Shown here: positions 16,782-26,700 of the stretch, one piece after another
Layout: every line of letters starts with the position of its first letter
Numbering within the stretch: position 1 is the stretch's first letter
NCBI GenBank assembly: GCA_034659855.1
Contig: JAYEIA010000199.1
Coordinates: 1 to 60,692 of the forward strand
Reading direction: 5' to 3'
DNA length: 60,692 nucleotides
Source of the DNA: JAYEIA01 sp034659855
GTDB lineage: Bacteria > Bacteroidota > Bacteroidia > Bacteroidales > JAADGE01
Notes under the pieces: model-generated
What the model saw: the letters and a program-made list of their open reading frames with translations, nothing else
What the model was told of the DNA's origin: nothing
Databases searched by the model: none
Position numbers and translations under genes: made by a program

Positions 16782-19700
16782 ATGAGTGAAGAGATATTAA
16801 AAGCATTAATGCAACTCTTTGCAATTATTGCAAAGCAGGATGAGGGTGCTGTCTCTAAGGAGGTAAAGTATATCGAAACTTTTTTGAGATCACAGCTCAG
16901 TGAGTCTCAGGTCAAAGTGTACTTGGATTTATTTGTTAAGAAAGCTCAGGTTGAAGAACGCAAACAAAAGCGTAAAGCTAAGAAAGAAGCTCTGAAAAAG
17001 GAAAAGACCGGCAACAATAAAGGCAGCGGTCTGACCAAAGTCGGCGACTCTGTTCGTGTGCTTGGTATTTGTCGTAAGATTAACAGAACGCTTACACAGC
17101 GACAAAAATTTATTGTTCTGGTTCGTTTGTTCGAAATGCTTACGGGCGAAAAGAAATTTACGGATCAGAGAATGGCCATTATCGTTACCGTGGCCGACGT
17201 TTTTAATATCGAAAAAGACATTTACAAGCAAATAGAGAGCTTCGTTTTGTCTGAAGAATATGCCGATTTTGATACAGAATCGGTCCTTATTGTTAATGAT
17301 AAGCCCTCCAAAAGTACATTAACCAAGAAAATAAATGCAGAGTTATCGCACGGGAGTGTTTTTGTATTACAAATTAGCTCTGTTGATTTATATTTTCTGA
17401 AGTACACCGGCAAAGCCGATGTGTTTTTAAACAGCACCGGAGTAAGGAAAAACAGAATTTATGTTTTTGCACCCGGCAGTACATTAAAACTTCCCAAAGG
17501 CAAACCAATATATTATAGTGATATCGCGGCAAAATTCATGACGGGGCTTAAAATTTCAAAACTGTCATTTTCTGTTAACAACCTGCGCTATCAGTTTAAA
17601 AACGGGTATATCGGGTTGCGTGATATTTCATTTGAAGTAAACCACGGGAAACTTGTCGGAATTATGGGAGCCAGCGGATCCGGTAAAACCACACTCGTCA
17701 ACGCCTTGTCGGGAATAACAACTCCCACCGGAGGCCGGGTGGATATCAACGGGCTTGATCTGCATGATCTCAAAAACAAAGATAAATTAGACGGGGTTAT
17801 CGGGTACATTCCGCAAGATGACCTTTTAATTGAAGAATTGACCGTTTTTCAAAATCTTTATTATAACGCAAAGCTTTGTTTTAAAGAAAAAACGGATGAG
17901 GATATCGAAAGCTTGGTACACAAAACTCTTAAAGATCTCGGGCTGCTTGAGAAGAGAAGTCTTAAAGTCGGTAATCCGATGAATAAGACCATAAGCGGGG
18001 GGCAAAGAAAGCGACTGAATATAGCATTGGAACTCATAAGAGAACCCTCCGTTCTTTTTGTCGATGAACCCACATCAGGACTTTCGTCAAGAGACTCGGA
18101 AAATGTAATGGAGCTGTTGAGTGAGTTGACACAAAAAGGAAAATTAATTTTTGTAGTCATACACCAGCCGTCATCCGAAATATATAAGATGTTTGATCGG
18201 ATGCTGATCTTGGATCAGGGCGGATATATGATTTATTACGGCAATCCGGTTCAAGCGGTAGTTTATTTTAAAACCATTGATAACCAGCTGAATAGTGAAG
18301 TGGGGGAATGTCCGGTTTGCGGCGATGTGAAACCGGAATTAATTTTTGATATTGTAGAAGCCGAAGTCGTTGATGAATTTGGACAATACATCGACATCAG
18401 AAAAATATCGCCGGAAGGATGGAACAAGCACTTCGAACAATGGAGAGATTCTGAGCATGTAGAAACCGAAGAAGAAGATCCGCCGGCAACACTGAACATT
18501 CCGAATTGGTTTAAGCAATTGGCTATTTTTACCACTCGCGACGTACTTTCAAAAGTAAGCAATTTACAATACATTGTACTCAATTTGTTGGAAGCCCCCT
18601 TATTAGCTTTCATATTATCATTCTTGATTCACTATATTGCCGACCCCAAATCATCCGTTTATATATTCTACGATAATGAAAATTTACCACCCTATATTTT
18701 TATGAGTATAATTGTGGCATTATTCTTAGGACTGACGGTGAGTGCCGAAGAAATATTCAGAGATCGGAAAATATTAGTCAGAGAGAAATTTTTAACCCTA
18801 AGTCGTTCAGCCTATCTGGTCTCAAAAATTTCTATACTTGTTGTAATCTCAGCCATACAGGCTATATTATTTGTGCTTATTGGAAATTCAATATTGGAAA
18901 TTTACAATATGACCTTTGAGTTCTGGATAGCACTTTTCTCTGTATTTGTTTTTGCCAATATGGTGGGGCTCAATATATCTCAGTCATTTAATTCAGCCGT
19001 TACAATATATATTCTTATTCCGTTGATAATGATTCCGTTGATGGCACTCGGAGGAGCCATGTTTAGTTTTGATAAATTGAACAGGAAAATAGGAAGTGTA
19101 GATAAAGTGCCTATGGTTGCCGAATTTATGGCCACCAGATGGGCCTACGAAGCCCTGATGGTGGAGCAATTTAAAACCAATAAATTTGAAGTCTCTTATT
19201 TTGATGTAGATCAACTTAAAAGTACAGCGGGTTACAAAAGAACACACCATATACCGGCATTTCAAGAGAGTTTGGATGCTTTGGAGATTATAGAAACAGA
19301 ACGTAACGAGCCCGGGATAGATACAGATTCTCTTGATGACGTCAAGTTGGAGCACCTGCTGTTACTTAAGAATGAAACACAAAAAGAGAACAGAGAATTA
19401 CGGATATTGAGAGCAAAATTAGCTCGCGACGGCGTGGATATTCACATTGACGATGAGAACACGTTTTATGTATCGGATGATTTATTGGCCGGTCTCGCTA
19501 TGGAAAAATACAATACAGAAGAAATAGGCGGTGAACTGGAGGAAAACTATACGGCTTGGGATCAATTTTACCAACAGTTATATACCTATGCCGATAAAAG
19601 AAAAGAAGAAATTATTTATTATCAGAACACGCAATCAAAGGGCTATTATAACCGAATGAGAAAGAAATATCACAACGAGCATTTGGATGATATCGTGAGG

Positions 19701-20021
19701 AATGTGTATGAAAGAAATAAAATATTGCACTACAAAGATAAGTTGATACGCCAAGAAGAACCCATATTTTTGATTCCTGATAATTCCGGTTTTATTGGTT
19801 TCAGAACACATTTTTATGCGCCGGTAAAGTATTTTTTCGGACGGTATTACGAAACGTTCAATTTTAATATTACGGTCATCTTTTTAATGTCATTATTGCT
19901 CTATCCGCCGTTGTATTATGAGCATTTAAAGAAAAGTTTGACATTCTTGGGAAATCGAAAATGGACCATGGATTTGAGTTTTTTAAAGCGTCTGTTTTCA
20001 AAAAAAACTAAAAAGAAATAA
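16782..20021 (+). CDS. ABCG-type ABC transporter with N-terminal TerB-like domain (half transporter fused to permease)
   Basis: A 1079-residue fusion. Residues 1-150 are helical and resemble a TerB/DjlA-type domain. Residues 170-250 form a small beta-rich region before the ATPase. The nucleotide-binding domain has Walker A GASGSGKTT (near residue 297), signature ISGGQRKRLNIALEL, Walker B VLFVDEPTSGLSS and the switch region VVIHQPSSE, all typical of the ABCG/White class. A cysteine pair CPVCG follows (near residue 510). The C-terminal half has about six membrane helices (from about residue 600) with a large soluble insert (about 790-1010) before the last helix. It is the last gene in line with the sia-like genes (98-bp gap). 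Substrate and direction are not evident. Confidence 0.88.
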   Translation: MSEEILKALMQLFAIIAKQDEGAVSKEVKYIETFLRSQLSESQVKVYLDLFVKKAQVEERKQKRKAKKEALKKEKTGNNKGSGLTKVGDSVRVLGICRKINRTLTQRQKFIVLVRLFEMLTGEKKFTDQRMAIIVTVADVFNIEKDIYKQIESFVLSEEYADFDTESVLIVNDKPSKSTLTKKINAELSHGSVFVLQISSVDLYFLKYTGKADVFLNSTGVRKNRIYVFAPGSTLKLPKGKPIYYSDIAAKFMTGLKISKLSFSVNNLRYQFKNGYIGLRDISFEVNHGKLVGIMGASGSGKTTLVNALSGITTPTGGRVDINGLDLHDLKNKDKLDGVIGYIPQDDLLIEELTVFQNLYYNAKLCFKEKTDEDIESLVHKTLKDLGLLEKRSLKVGNPMNKTISGGQRKRLNIALELIREPSVLFVDEPTSGLSSRDSENVMELLSELTQKGKLIFVVIHQPSSEIYKMFDRMLILDQGGYMIYYGNPVQAVVYFKTIDNQLNSEVGECPVCGDVKPELIFDIVEAEVVDEFGQYIDIRKISPEGWNKHFEQWRDSEHVETEEEDPPATLNIPNWFKQLAIFTTRDVLSKVSNLQYIVLNLLEAPLLAFILSFLIHYIADPKSSVYIFYDNENLPPYIFMSIIVALFLGLTVSAEEIFRDRKILVREKFLTLSRSAYLVSKISILVVISAIQAILFVLIGNSILEIYNMTFEFWIALFSVFVFANMVGLNISQSFNSAVTIYILIPLIMIPLMALGGAMFSFDKLNRKIGSVDKVPMVAEFMATRWAYEALMVEQFKTNKFEVSYFDVDQLKSTAGYKRTHHIPAFQESLDALEIIETERNEPGIDTDSLDDVKLEHLLLLKNETQKENRELRILRAKLARDGVDIHIDDENTFYVSDDLLAGLAMEKYNTEEIGGELEENYTAWDQFYQQLYTYADKRKEEIIYYQNTQSKGYYNRMRKKYHNEHLDDIVRNVYERNKILHYKDKLIRQEEPIFLIPDNSGFIGFRTHFYAPVKYFFGRYYETFNFNITVIFLMSLLLYPPLYYEHLKKSLTFLGNRKWTMDLSFLKRLFSKKTKKK

Positions 20022-20392
20022 TTTAGCATTGATTAATTTTTGTAAAGTATAGGTTCTACCACGAATTTAATGATAACTTGAAATTTGTTTATATGTAGTT
20101 AATATGTTGGATTTAATAAGTTGGAAATATTTCGAAAAAGGCAAAAAACCCGACTGTAATAATGAGCAACTATATTGCATCAATCAAAAAAAGCAATATT
20201 TAAACAATATTTCAACCACATTTATAACTATATTTAAATAGTGTTTTGTATAATATAAATATTTAACCACTAAAATAAGGGTAGTACCAAAGTATATATA
20301 TAACAAACCAACTGTTTTAACGTTATTACAAAAAGCAAGCTTTTGGATCGAAGGATAATTGGCAAAGTTTTTTTTAGCGTATGATTTTTTAT
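20022..20392. other. Intergenic region with no gene seen
   Basis: About 370 bp of AT-rich DNA between the ABC transporter and lipoprotein genes. I found no reading frame, no strong hairpin and no repeat shared with other parts of the window. The promoter box at 20393 follows. Confidence 0.5.
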
Positions 20393-20400
20393 TATCTTTG
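20393..20400 (+). promoter_or_regulatory. Bacteroidota -7 box upstream of the lipoprotein gene
   Basis: TATCTTTG, an exact TAnnTTTG match, 25 bp before the ATG at 20426. It indicates that the lipoprotein and the secreted protein form their own transcription unit. Confidence 0.6.
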
Positions 20401-20425
20401 ATCTGAAAACTAATTTTTTAAGTAA

Positions 20426-21325
20426 ATGAATATGTTTAAAAAGGCATTATATCTAATTTTTGCAGCGTTTTTTGTTGTCTCCTGTGGCGATGGTGATGAT
20501 GAGGTTATACAAGGCCCCGAAAATGCCGGTGAAACTAATGAAGCACAGTTAGACCCTGCAGCAATTAACCGAATAATTGAAAGTTTACCGCCCCCCATTG
20601 AAACGGCTGCAACTATTGAGGATATGGATGTTCCGTACTCAAAAAATTATTTGGTCCCCTCTGAAAAGGCTGACGGTTTTGATACCAATTTTAAAAAAGC
20701 TGTCGGACTTGGGTTCTATAGTGCCGACTTAGGGTATTTGAATGTTTATAACAGAACAAACTCAATTGTTGAATACCTTACTGTAATAAAAAGAATTTCT
20801 GATGATTTGGACGTCGATCAATTTTTTGATTTTCAGACGTTGAAACGCTTAGCCACAAACAGTGAAGACCTTACCGAGTTAATGTTTTTGTCGGTAAACA
20901 GTTATCATAAAATGGACGATCATTTAAGAAGCACCAAGCGAAGTGACTTAAGTGCATTAATGGTTACCGGTGTTTGGTTGGAGGGCATGTACCTTTCGGC
21001 AAAAGTAAGCAAGCTTAAGAAAAATGATAAGATTAAAGATCGGGTAGGCGAACAGAAAGAAATTTTGGGAGATATGCTTTATGTTCTCAATTTTTTCGAA
21101 AAGAAACCCTATTTTCCCGATTTAATAAAAGATTTTGAAACACTCAAAGAGGCCTATCAAGACGTTGTTATTACAACTGAGCAGGTGGAGTCAAAAGAAG
21201 AAGTTATTGACGGTATTGTTGTGATTACACCCAATGAATTAACTTCAATTCACATGACTGATGAGCAGTTTAAAGAAATTAGCGATTTAATAATTAAAAT
21301 TCGAAATAAACTAATCTCCGCATAG
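20426..21325 (+). CDS. Uncharacterised lipoprotein
   Basis: A 299-residue protein with a lipoprotein signal peptide: MNMFKKALYLIFAAFFVVSC with the lipobox VVSC, the cysteine at residue 20, followed by the acidic GDGDDE linker. The mature part is mostly helical (for example FYSADLGYLNVYNRTNSIVEYL and TVIKRISDDLDVDQFFDF). I believe similar helical lipoproteins recur in Bacteroidota genomes but cannot name a function. It has its own promoter and ends 1 bp before the next gene, so the two are probably translated together. Its position after the Sia-like/ABC block may or may not be functional. Confidence 0.85.
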   Translation: MNMFKKALYLIFAAFFVVSCGDGDDEVIQGPENAGETNEAQLDPAAINRIIESLPPPIETAATIEDMDVPYSKNYLVPSEKADGFDTNFKKAVGLGFYSADLGYLNVYNRTNSIVEYLTVIKRISDDLDVDQFFDFQTLKRLATNSEDLTELMFLSVNSYHKMDDHLRSTKRSDLSALMVTGVWLEGMYLSAKVSKLKKNDKIKDRVGEQKEILGDMLYVLNFFEKKPYFPDLIKDFETLKEAYQDVVITTEQVESKEEVIDGIVVITPNELTSIHMTDEQFKEISDLIIKIRNKLISA

Positions 21326-21326
21326 C

Positions 21327-21788
21327 ATGAAGAAGACAACATTAATTTTATTTTTGTCCGCATTTTTTTTCCTTTTCATAGGAAACAATGAAGCAAAAGC
21401 TCAATGTAAGCAGCAAATGGTTTACCGTTGTGCCACCAAAGGGCGAAATGCAATATATTTAAGAGATTTTAATACCAAGCTGAGAAAAGTTCGAGGCGGA
21501 GAGGAATCCGGAACCAAATGGACCGTGGTTCTCAACAGAGGGACACGTTACCGGTTTATTTTATGTACACCGCCTGAATTTGAAAGTAAAGTAGAACTGA
21601 CACTTTTTGACAGCCAACACCCGGAACGAACCAAACCTTGGGGAAGAACCGAAAGTAATCGACCCATATTTGATTATGTTTGCGGCCGATCCGGCATGTA
21701 TTATGTCTCTATTCGCTACAAAGAAGGCTACGGCAAAAAGAAAACCTGTGCCGTGGGTATTATGTCTTTCGTGGGCAAAAATCAATAA
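21327..21788 (+). CDS. Small secreted protein
   Basis: A 153-residue protein with a standard signal peptide (MKKTTLILFLSAFFFLFIG, cleavage probably after AKA near residue 25). The mature part has four or more cysteines (CKQQ, YRCATK, LCTPPE, YVCGRSG, KKTCAVG) that could form disulfides. It ends in a beta-rich fold: SGMYYVSIRYKEGYGKKKTCAVGIMSF, resembling pre-peptidase C-terminal-like beta-sandwiches. No function recognised. It is transcribed with the lipoprotein gene and followed by a strong terminator. Confidence 0.82.
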   Translation: MKKTTLILFLSAFFFLFIGNNEAKAQCKQQMVYRCATKGRNAIYLRDFNTKLRKVRGGEESGTKWTVVLNRGTRYRFILCTPPEFESKVELTLFDSQHPERTKPWGRTESNRPIFDYVCGRSGMYYVSIRYKEGYGKKKTCAVGIMSFVGKNQ

Positions 21789-21815
21789 TAAAAAATCGAC
21801 ACATTTTATTAATTT

Positions 21816-21846
21816 CAAAAGGATAAATCCCGGATTTATCCTTTTG
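21816..21846 (+). terminator. Strong triloop rho-independent terminator
   Basis: CAAAAGGATAAATC-CCG-GATTTATCCTTTTG forms a perfect 14-bp stem with a three-base loop, followed by TCTTTT. It lies 28 bp after the secreted-protein stop. The A-rich and T-rich flanks let it work in either direction. Confidence 0.8.
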
Positions 21847-21883
21847 TCTTTTGGTCTGTTGAAACAGCATCTACCATTAGAAA

Positions 21884-22008
21884 ATCCCTGCGGTATTACA
21901 AACCAATTCCCAAAATTGCCGTAGGTAAAACCTATTGGTAGCCCCGTATGTAGCCGTAGGCGGAAAGTGGGGTTAATATGACAAATTCCGTTTTAATCCC
22001 GTAGGGAT
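21884..22008. repeat. Array of short triloop hairpins (REP-like), four units
   Basis: Four small palindromes with three-base loops are spaced along this intergenic stretch. They are a degenerate one at 21884-21896 (ATCCC/GGTAT), TAGGT-AAA-ACCTA at 21922-21934, GCC-GTA-GGC at 21953-21961 and ATCCC-GTA-GGGAT at 21996-22008. Their centres are 38, 29 and 45 bp apart, echoing the 28/37 spacing of the larger array at 50224-50397. A CCCC/GGGG pair encloses the third hairpin. The rest of 21847-22358 holds no gene that I can support. Confidence 0.55.
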
Positions 22009-22358
22009 GATATATTTTTGATAAAAAATACATTTATTTTTGAAAAAAAACCACAAAAAATAAAGATAGCCAATTGTTTGCATTTATATTTGAGTTCAGT
22101 TTTAAAACCTTATGAAATTGAAATCCCACAAAAGTAAAATGCAGAATACCGGTACGTTATTGTATTTGAGTGATTTTATTAAAGTTTTGATATTGAGCTG
22201 TTTTCACGTTTAACTTAAAAACTTTATACATTACAGACTGCACTCATTCATTATTTAGTTTTTTCAAAAAACACCAACTATTGTCAAACTAATGACCGAT
22301 AGTATCCATGGGAAAAATGTCTTTTCGGGGATAGTATTCCGGATGAAAATATAGCGTA

Positions 22359-23684
22359 TTATTCTTCGCCCTGCACTAAATTTCCGGTAATTTTCAAAAG
22401 GTCGGTACTCACGGCTATCAGGCTGTACTCGGCCTGTAAATTGGAGTAGGCGGCGTTGATGTAATTAATTTGAACATCACGGTAGTTGAACGAATTTATG
22501 GCTCCTCGATTGAATTTATCTTTTGAAATTTCCAGGTTGAGTTTTGCAGCTTCTAAGTTTTCCTTGGATACCCGAAGGATTTGTTTTCGCACCTCATACA
22601 TATCATATAGTGCATACAGACTGCTTTTGAGGGTTAATTGCAAGTCTTGGGTTTGGAGCTCGGATTGCCGTTTCTCAATTCGGGCATTGGTGATTTGTCG
22701 TGTTCTGTTGCCTCCGTTAAATATGGTATAGGACAGGCTTAAATTGGCGTAAAAATCATAGGAATACGAATCGGTGTAATCCCTGTCGTTGTATTTTACC
22801 CAAGATTTGGTATAGTCGGTGCCGCCGTTTAGTGATAAAGACGGATACAAAGAGCTTTGCGCAATTTTCAAACTGTTTTCACTCAACTCATTGCTCAGGC
22901 GACTCAGTTGCAGGCTTGTATTTTTTTGGAGCAGTTGATTATTCAGTTCGGAAAATTCAAAGCTTTGTTCCGTGGCCTGAAGACTGTCCGTTAGTGTGAA
23001 ATCAGTAAAAGAGGTGTCGCCCAATGCAATGCTTAGTCTTCGTTTTGAGGTTTTGTAAGCCGATTTTTGCGAAAGATAATTTGAGCTGTCTTGCAAAAAA
23101 GCATTTTTTACTTGCAGTACGTCATAGGTTACTGCCGTCCCTATTTCTTTTCGTGCCAATACGTATTGGTAGCGGTCTTTTGAAAGTTGCGTTAATTCTT
23201 TCATGACTTCCAGTTTCTCGTACTCTAATTGAACCCCGTAATAGGCATTGATAATTTCCGACAGGGTGTTTTCAAAGGTCAGACGCATGCTGAGTTCGGC
23301 AGATTTTTCCGACAGGGCTAAATTCTTTTTAACCGTTCGAATGCGAAATCCGTTGAATAAAATCATCTGTACATTAGCATTAGGCCGCAACGAATTGGAC
23401 AAGACGTCGTCTCTTTCGCCGGCAGTTACTTGGCTTTCTGTATTGTCGAATCGGTTGCCCTGATACACGCCGGCAGTCACGGTAGGCAACATGCCGGCAT
23501 TGCCGGCGGTGTTGTTGTTCTCGGCAATTTGAACATCAGCTTCAGAAATCTGTATTTGATAATTATTCTTCAATCCCGTACTAATAGCGTCGTCCAAGCT
23601 GAGAACAGCTGTCGTATCTTCTTGTGCGAAAAGTAAGTGGCCTGCAAACAGAGTAATTACGAATAATATTATATGTAATTTCAT
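22359..23684 (-). CDS. TolC-family outer membrane efflux protein
   Basis: The outer membrane channel of the tripartite pump encoded by this operon. The 441-residue protein has a signal peptide (MKLHIILFVITLFAGHLLFA), then the two repeated OEP halves. The first contains LSLDDAISTGLKNNYQIQ and the second LQLSRLSNELSENSLKIAQSSLYPSLSLNGG with the typical SLSYTIFNGGNRTRQI turn. Long amphipathic helices dominate, as expected for the periplasmic tunnel. It starts 37 bp downstream of the RND transporter gene on the same strand. Confidence 0.93.
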   Translation of the reverse strand: MKLHIILFVITLFAGHLLFAQEDTTAVLSLDDAISTGLKNNYQIQISEADVQIAENNNTAGNAGMLPTVTAGVYQGNRFDNTESQVTAGERDDVLSNSLRPNANVQMILFNGFRIRTVKKNLALSEKSAELSMRLTFENTLSEIINAYYGVQLEYEKLEVMKELTQLSKDRYQYVLARKEIGTAVTYDVLQVKNAFLQDSSNYLSQKSAYKTSKRRLSIALGDTSFTDFTLTDSLQATEQSFEFSELNNQLLQKNTSLQLSRLSNELSENSLKIAQSSLYPSLSLNGGTDYTKSWVKYNDRDYTDSYSYDFYANLSLSYTIFNGGNRTRQITNARIEKRQSELQTQDLQLTLKSSLYALYDMYEVRKQILRVSKENLEAAKLNLEISKDKFNRGAINSFNYRDVQINYINAAYSNLQAEYSLIAVSTDLLKITGNLVQGEE

Positions 23685-23721
23685 GTATGGTAAATTTGAA
23701 AAAAATCAATGCGTGTTATGA

Positions 23722-26700
23722 TTATTTTATTTTTCGTTTACTGTGAATAACTGCAACCTCAACCTCTTCTCGTGTGGGATTATCGCCCTTGAAAAATCTT
23801 CGTAAAACCAATTTGCTGTCGTTTAAGACTAAGATTATTGCCGGGAACAGTATCAGAATAAATCCGGTGCCCACAAAGACTCCGTAGGCCAATGAAATGG
23901 CCATCGGAATAAGGAATTGAGCTTGAAAACTTTGTTCCAGTATCAGCGGATAAAGCCCGACACTGGTGGTTATAGTGGTCAGGACAATGGGTCTGAAGCG
24001 CGAAATAGCCGCTTGAGTAACCGCTTCTTTTACTTTTTTGCCTTCGACCAGCAAACGGTTATATTTTGACAAAAACACAACGGCATCATTGATGATAACG
24101 CCGGATAAGGCGACCATTCCCCAAGCACTCAGCATGGAGACAATTTTGCCTTCAATACCGTGGCCCCAAAGTGCCCCAACCCATGCCAGCGGTATCATTG
24201 ATAAAATGATGAGGGCTTGCCAAACCGAGCGAAAATGAATCATCAGAATTAGAAGAATGATAATGATGGCAACGGAAAAATATAAAGCTATTTCTTGGCT
24301 GGTTTCTTTGCTCCGCTTAGCCTGGCCTTGTTGTTCTACAGTTATTCCCGGGAATTTTTTATAAAGATCGGGCAATATTTTCAATTTTATTTCATCAAGA
24401 ATGGGCGGAACAGGAATATCCGGAGAAACTATACCGGCAGAAACGGTGATTTGTCTTCTGCTGTTGTATCGCTTAATATTAATTGGACCGCGCTTCATTT
24501 CGTAGTCAGCCAATTCGGACAGGGGGAAGTTACCGGCAGGGGTTTTAATTTTCATTCGTTCAAGCTGCCCAATAGTCATTCGGTTGTCTTTGGGATATCT
24601 TACCCATACTCGTAGTTCGTCTTTTCCGTGTTGTATGCGTTGAGCTTGGGTGCCGTAAAAACCCGCACGTACTTGGTGGCTTATGTAATTATAATCTAAT
24701 CCGAGCAAGTACGCTTTCGGTTTTAATTTTAGTTTCAGTTCGTTTTTTCCGGGAGCATTATCGTCAGAAATATTTTGAATGTTCTCAATACTTCTCATCC
24801 TGTTTTGAAGATAGGTTTTGGCTTGCAGCAATTCTTCGGTATTGTTGGAAAGCAGTGATAAGGAAATAGGAGCACCAAAACGGTTTCCTCGGGCATCTAT
24901 GCGAAGGCGAGCCAGTTCGGGTCTTTTTCCTATTTTTTCTTTTACCCGGTTTCTTATATCATAGGGGGTAATATCAGTCCCTTCCAAGTTTCTGAGACCG
25001 ACCATAATGGAACCGGCATGCGACCCGGTTTCTACGCCTTCAAAAGCTGAGCCAAGTATTTTAAATCGAAATTTTACAAAGTCCGTCGTATCTTGGTGCT
25101 CTTTCATAAGCTCTTGATTTACTGAACTGACAATGCTGTCAAATTCAGTCAAGTAGGCTTTGGTTTGTTTCTCACCCTCTCCGGGTTTAAAGGCAAAGTC
25201 CACCATAAAATTATCAAAAGACATCGCCGGAAAAAAGGTTGATTTAATAACTTCTCCGTTGAATAAACCTACGGTAAATAATACGATAAATATGGGTACG
25301 GATACAAAAATCCAACGCCATTTGATAATAATTTGTAAAAATTTGCCGTAAATACGGACTCGCATAAAGAAAATCCATTGATTGAGTTTTTTGCGAATGA
25401 TATTTGTTTTTTTTCCGTTTCTTCTCAGGACTTTCGGACTGCCGAGATGTGCCGGAAGAACAAAAAATGCTTCGACCAACGAAAACAGTAAACTAAATAT
25501 AACTACAAAGGCCATTTCGAACATAAATTCCATACCGCCTTGCTTAATCAGCAATAGAGGAGAAAAGGCAATGACGGTCGTTAATATTGAAGTCGTAACG
25601 GCCGGTATAACTTCCATGGTTCCGTCAACGGCTGCTTTCATCGGGCTTTTTCCGGTTTCAAAATGCGAAAAAATATTTTCTCCGATTACAATGCCGTCAT
25701 CCACTAAAATTCCGATAACCAATATCATACCAAAGAGAGAAATCATATTTATGGTGATGCCGTACATTACCCCAAGGATAAACATGGCCAGAAATGCAGA
25801 CGGAATACCCCAAGCCACCCATCCTGAAAGTCTTAAGTTTAAAAATAAAGCCAAGGTTACCAATACCAAAAACAAGCCCATTCCACCGTTGGTATACAAG
25901 AGGTTGAGTCGGCTTTTAAGAAGTGTCAAAAAATCAAAATTGACATGAATTTTGACGTCTTCATGTTCTGCATTGAATTGTTCGGCGTAGGAATTGGTAT
26001 ATACTGAAATTTCTTCCAAATCTTCCTCCGGCAGTTTGCTAATCATGAGTTGAACGGCTTGTTTGCCGTCGAGCTGAATAGAATTTGACACATCGGCAAA
26101 TTTTTGCTTTACCACAGCAATATCTCGGAGTCTTATAAAGCTTCCGTCAGCTTGGCCTCTGATAATAATTTCTTTCAACTCATTGGGGTCAACCGTTCGG
26201 TTTCTTGAGCGTATAATAAATTCTTTATCGGGTGATTTAATTTGTCCGGCCGACAAATCAATATTGTTTGATGCGACGGCTTGTCTAAGGTCTTCAAATG
26301 TAAGGTTATGCCTTAATAAATTTTCCTCAGAGACTTCAATGGATAACTCCAAGGGCGGAAATCCCTGTATTCCGATTTGAGAAATTTTGCCCGACGCCAA
26401 AAAATCATCTTCAATTTCATAGGCATAGTCTTTTAGTGTTTCAAGACTTGTATTTCCGTACAGGCTCATATACATCGCCATACTCATGGAGCGTTGCTTG
26501 GAAACGATGGGGCGTTCGGCGGCAGTGGGGAATGAACTGATGCCGTCAACGGCATTTTTTACTTCTGCTAAGGTTTCGTCAATGTCGTATTCGCCGGTTG
26601 TTTCTATGCGTACGGTACAAAAGTTTTCTGAGGATGTAGAATTGATTTCTTTGATGCCCACCAATCCTCTGACGGCTTGTTCTATGCGGGTAGTAATTCC

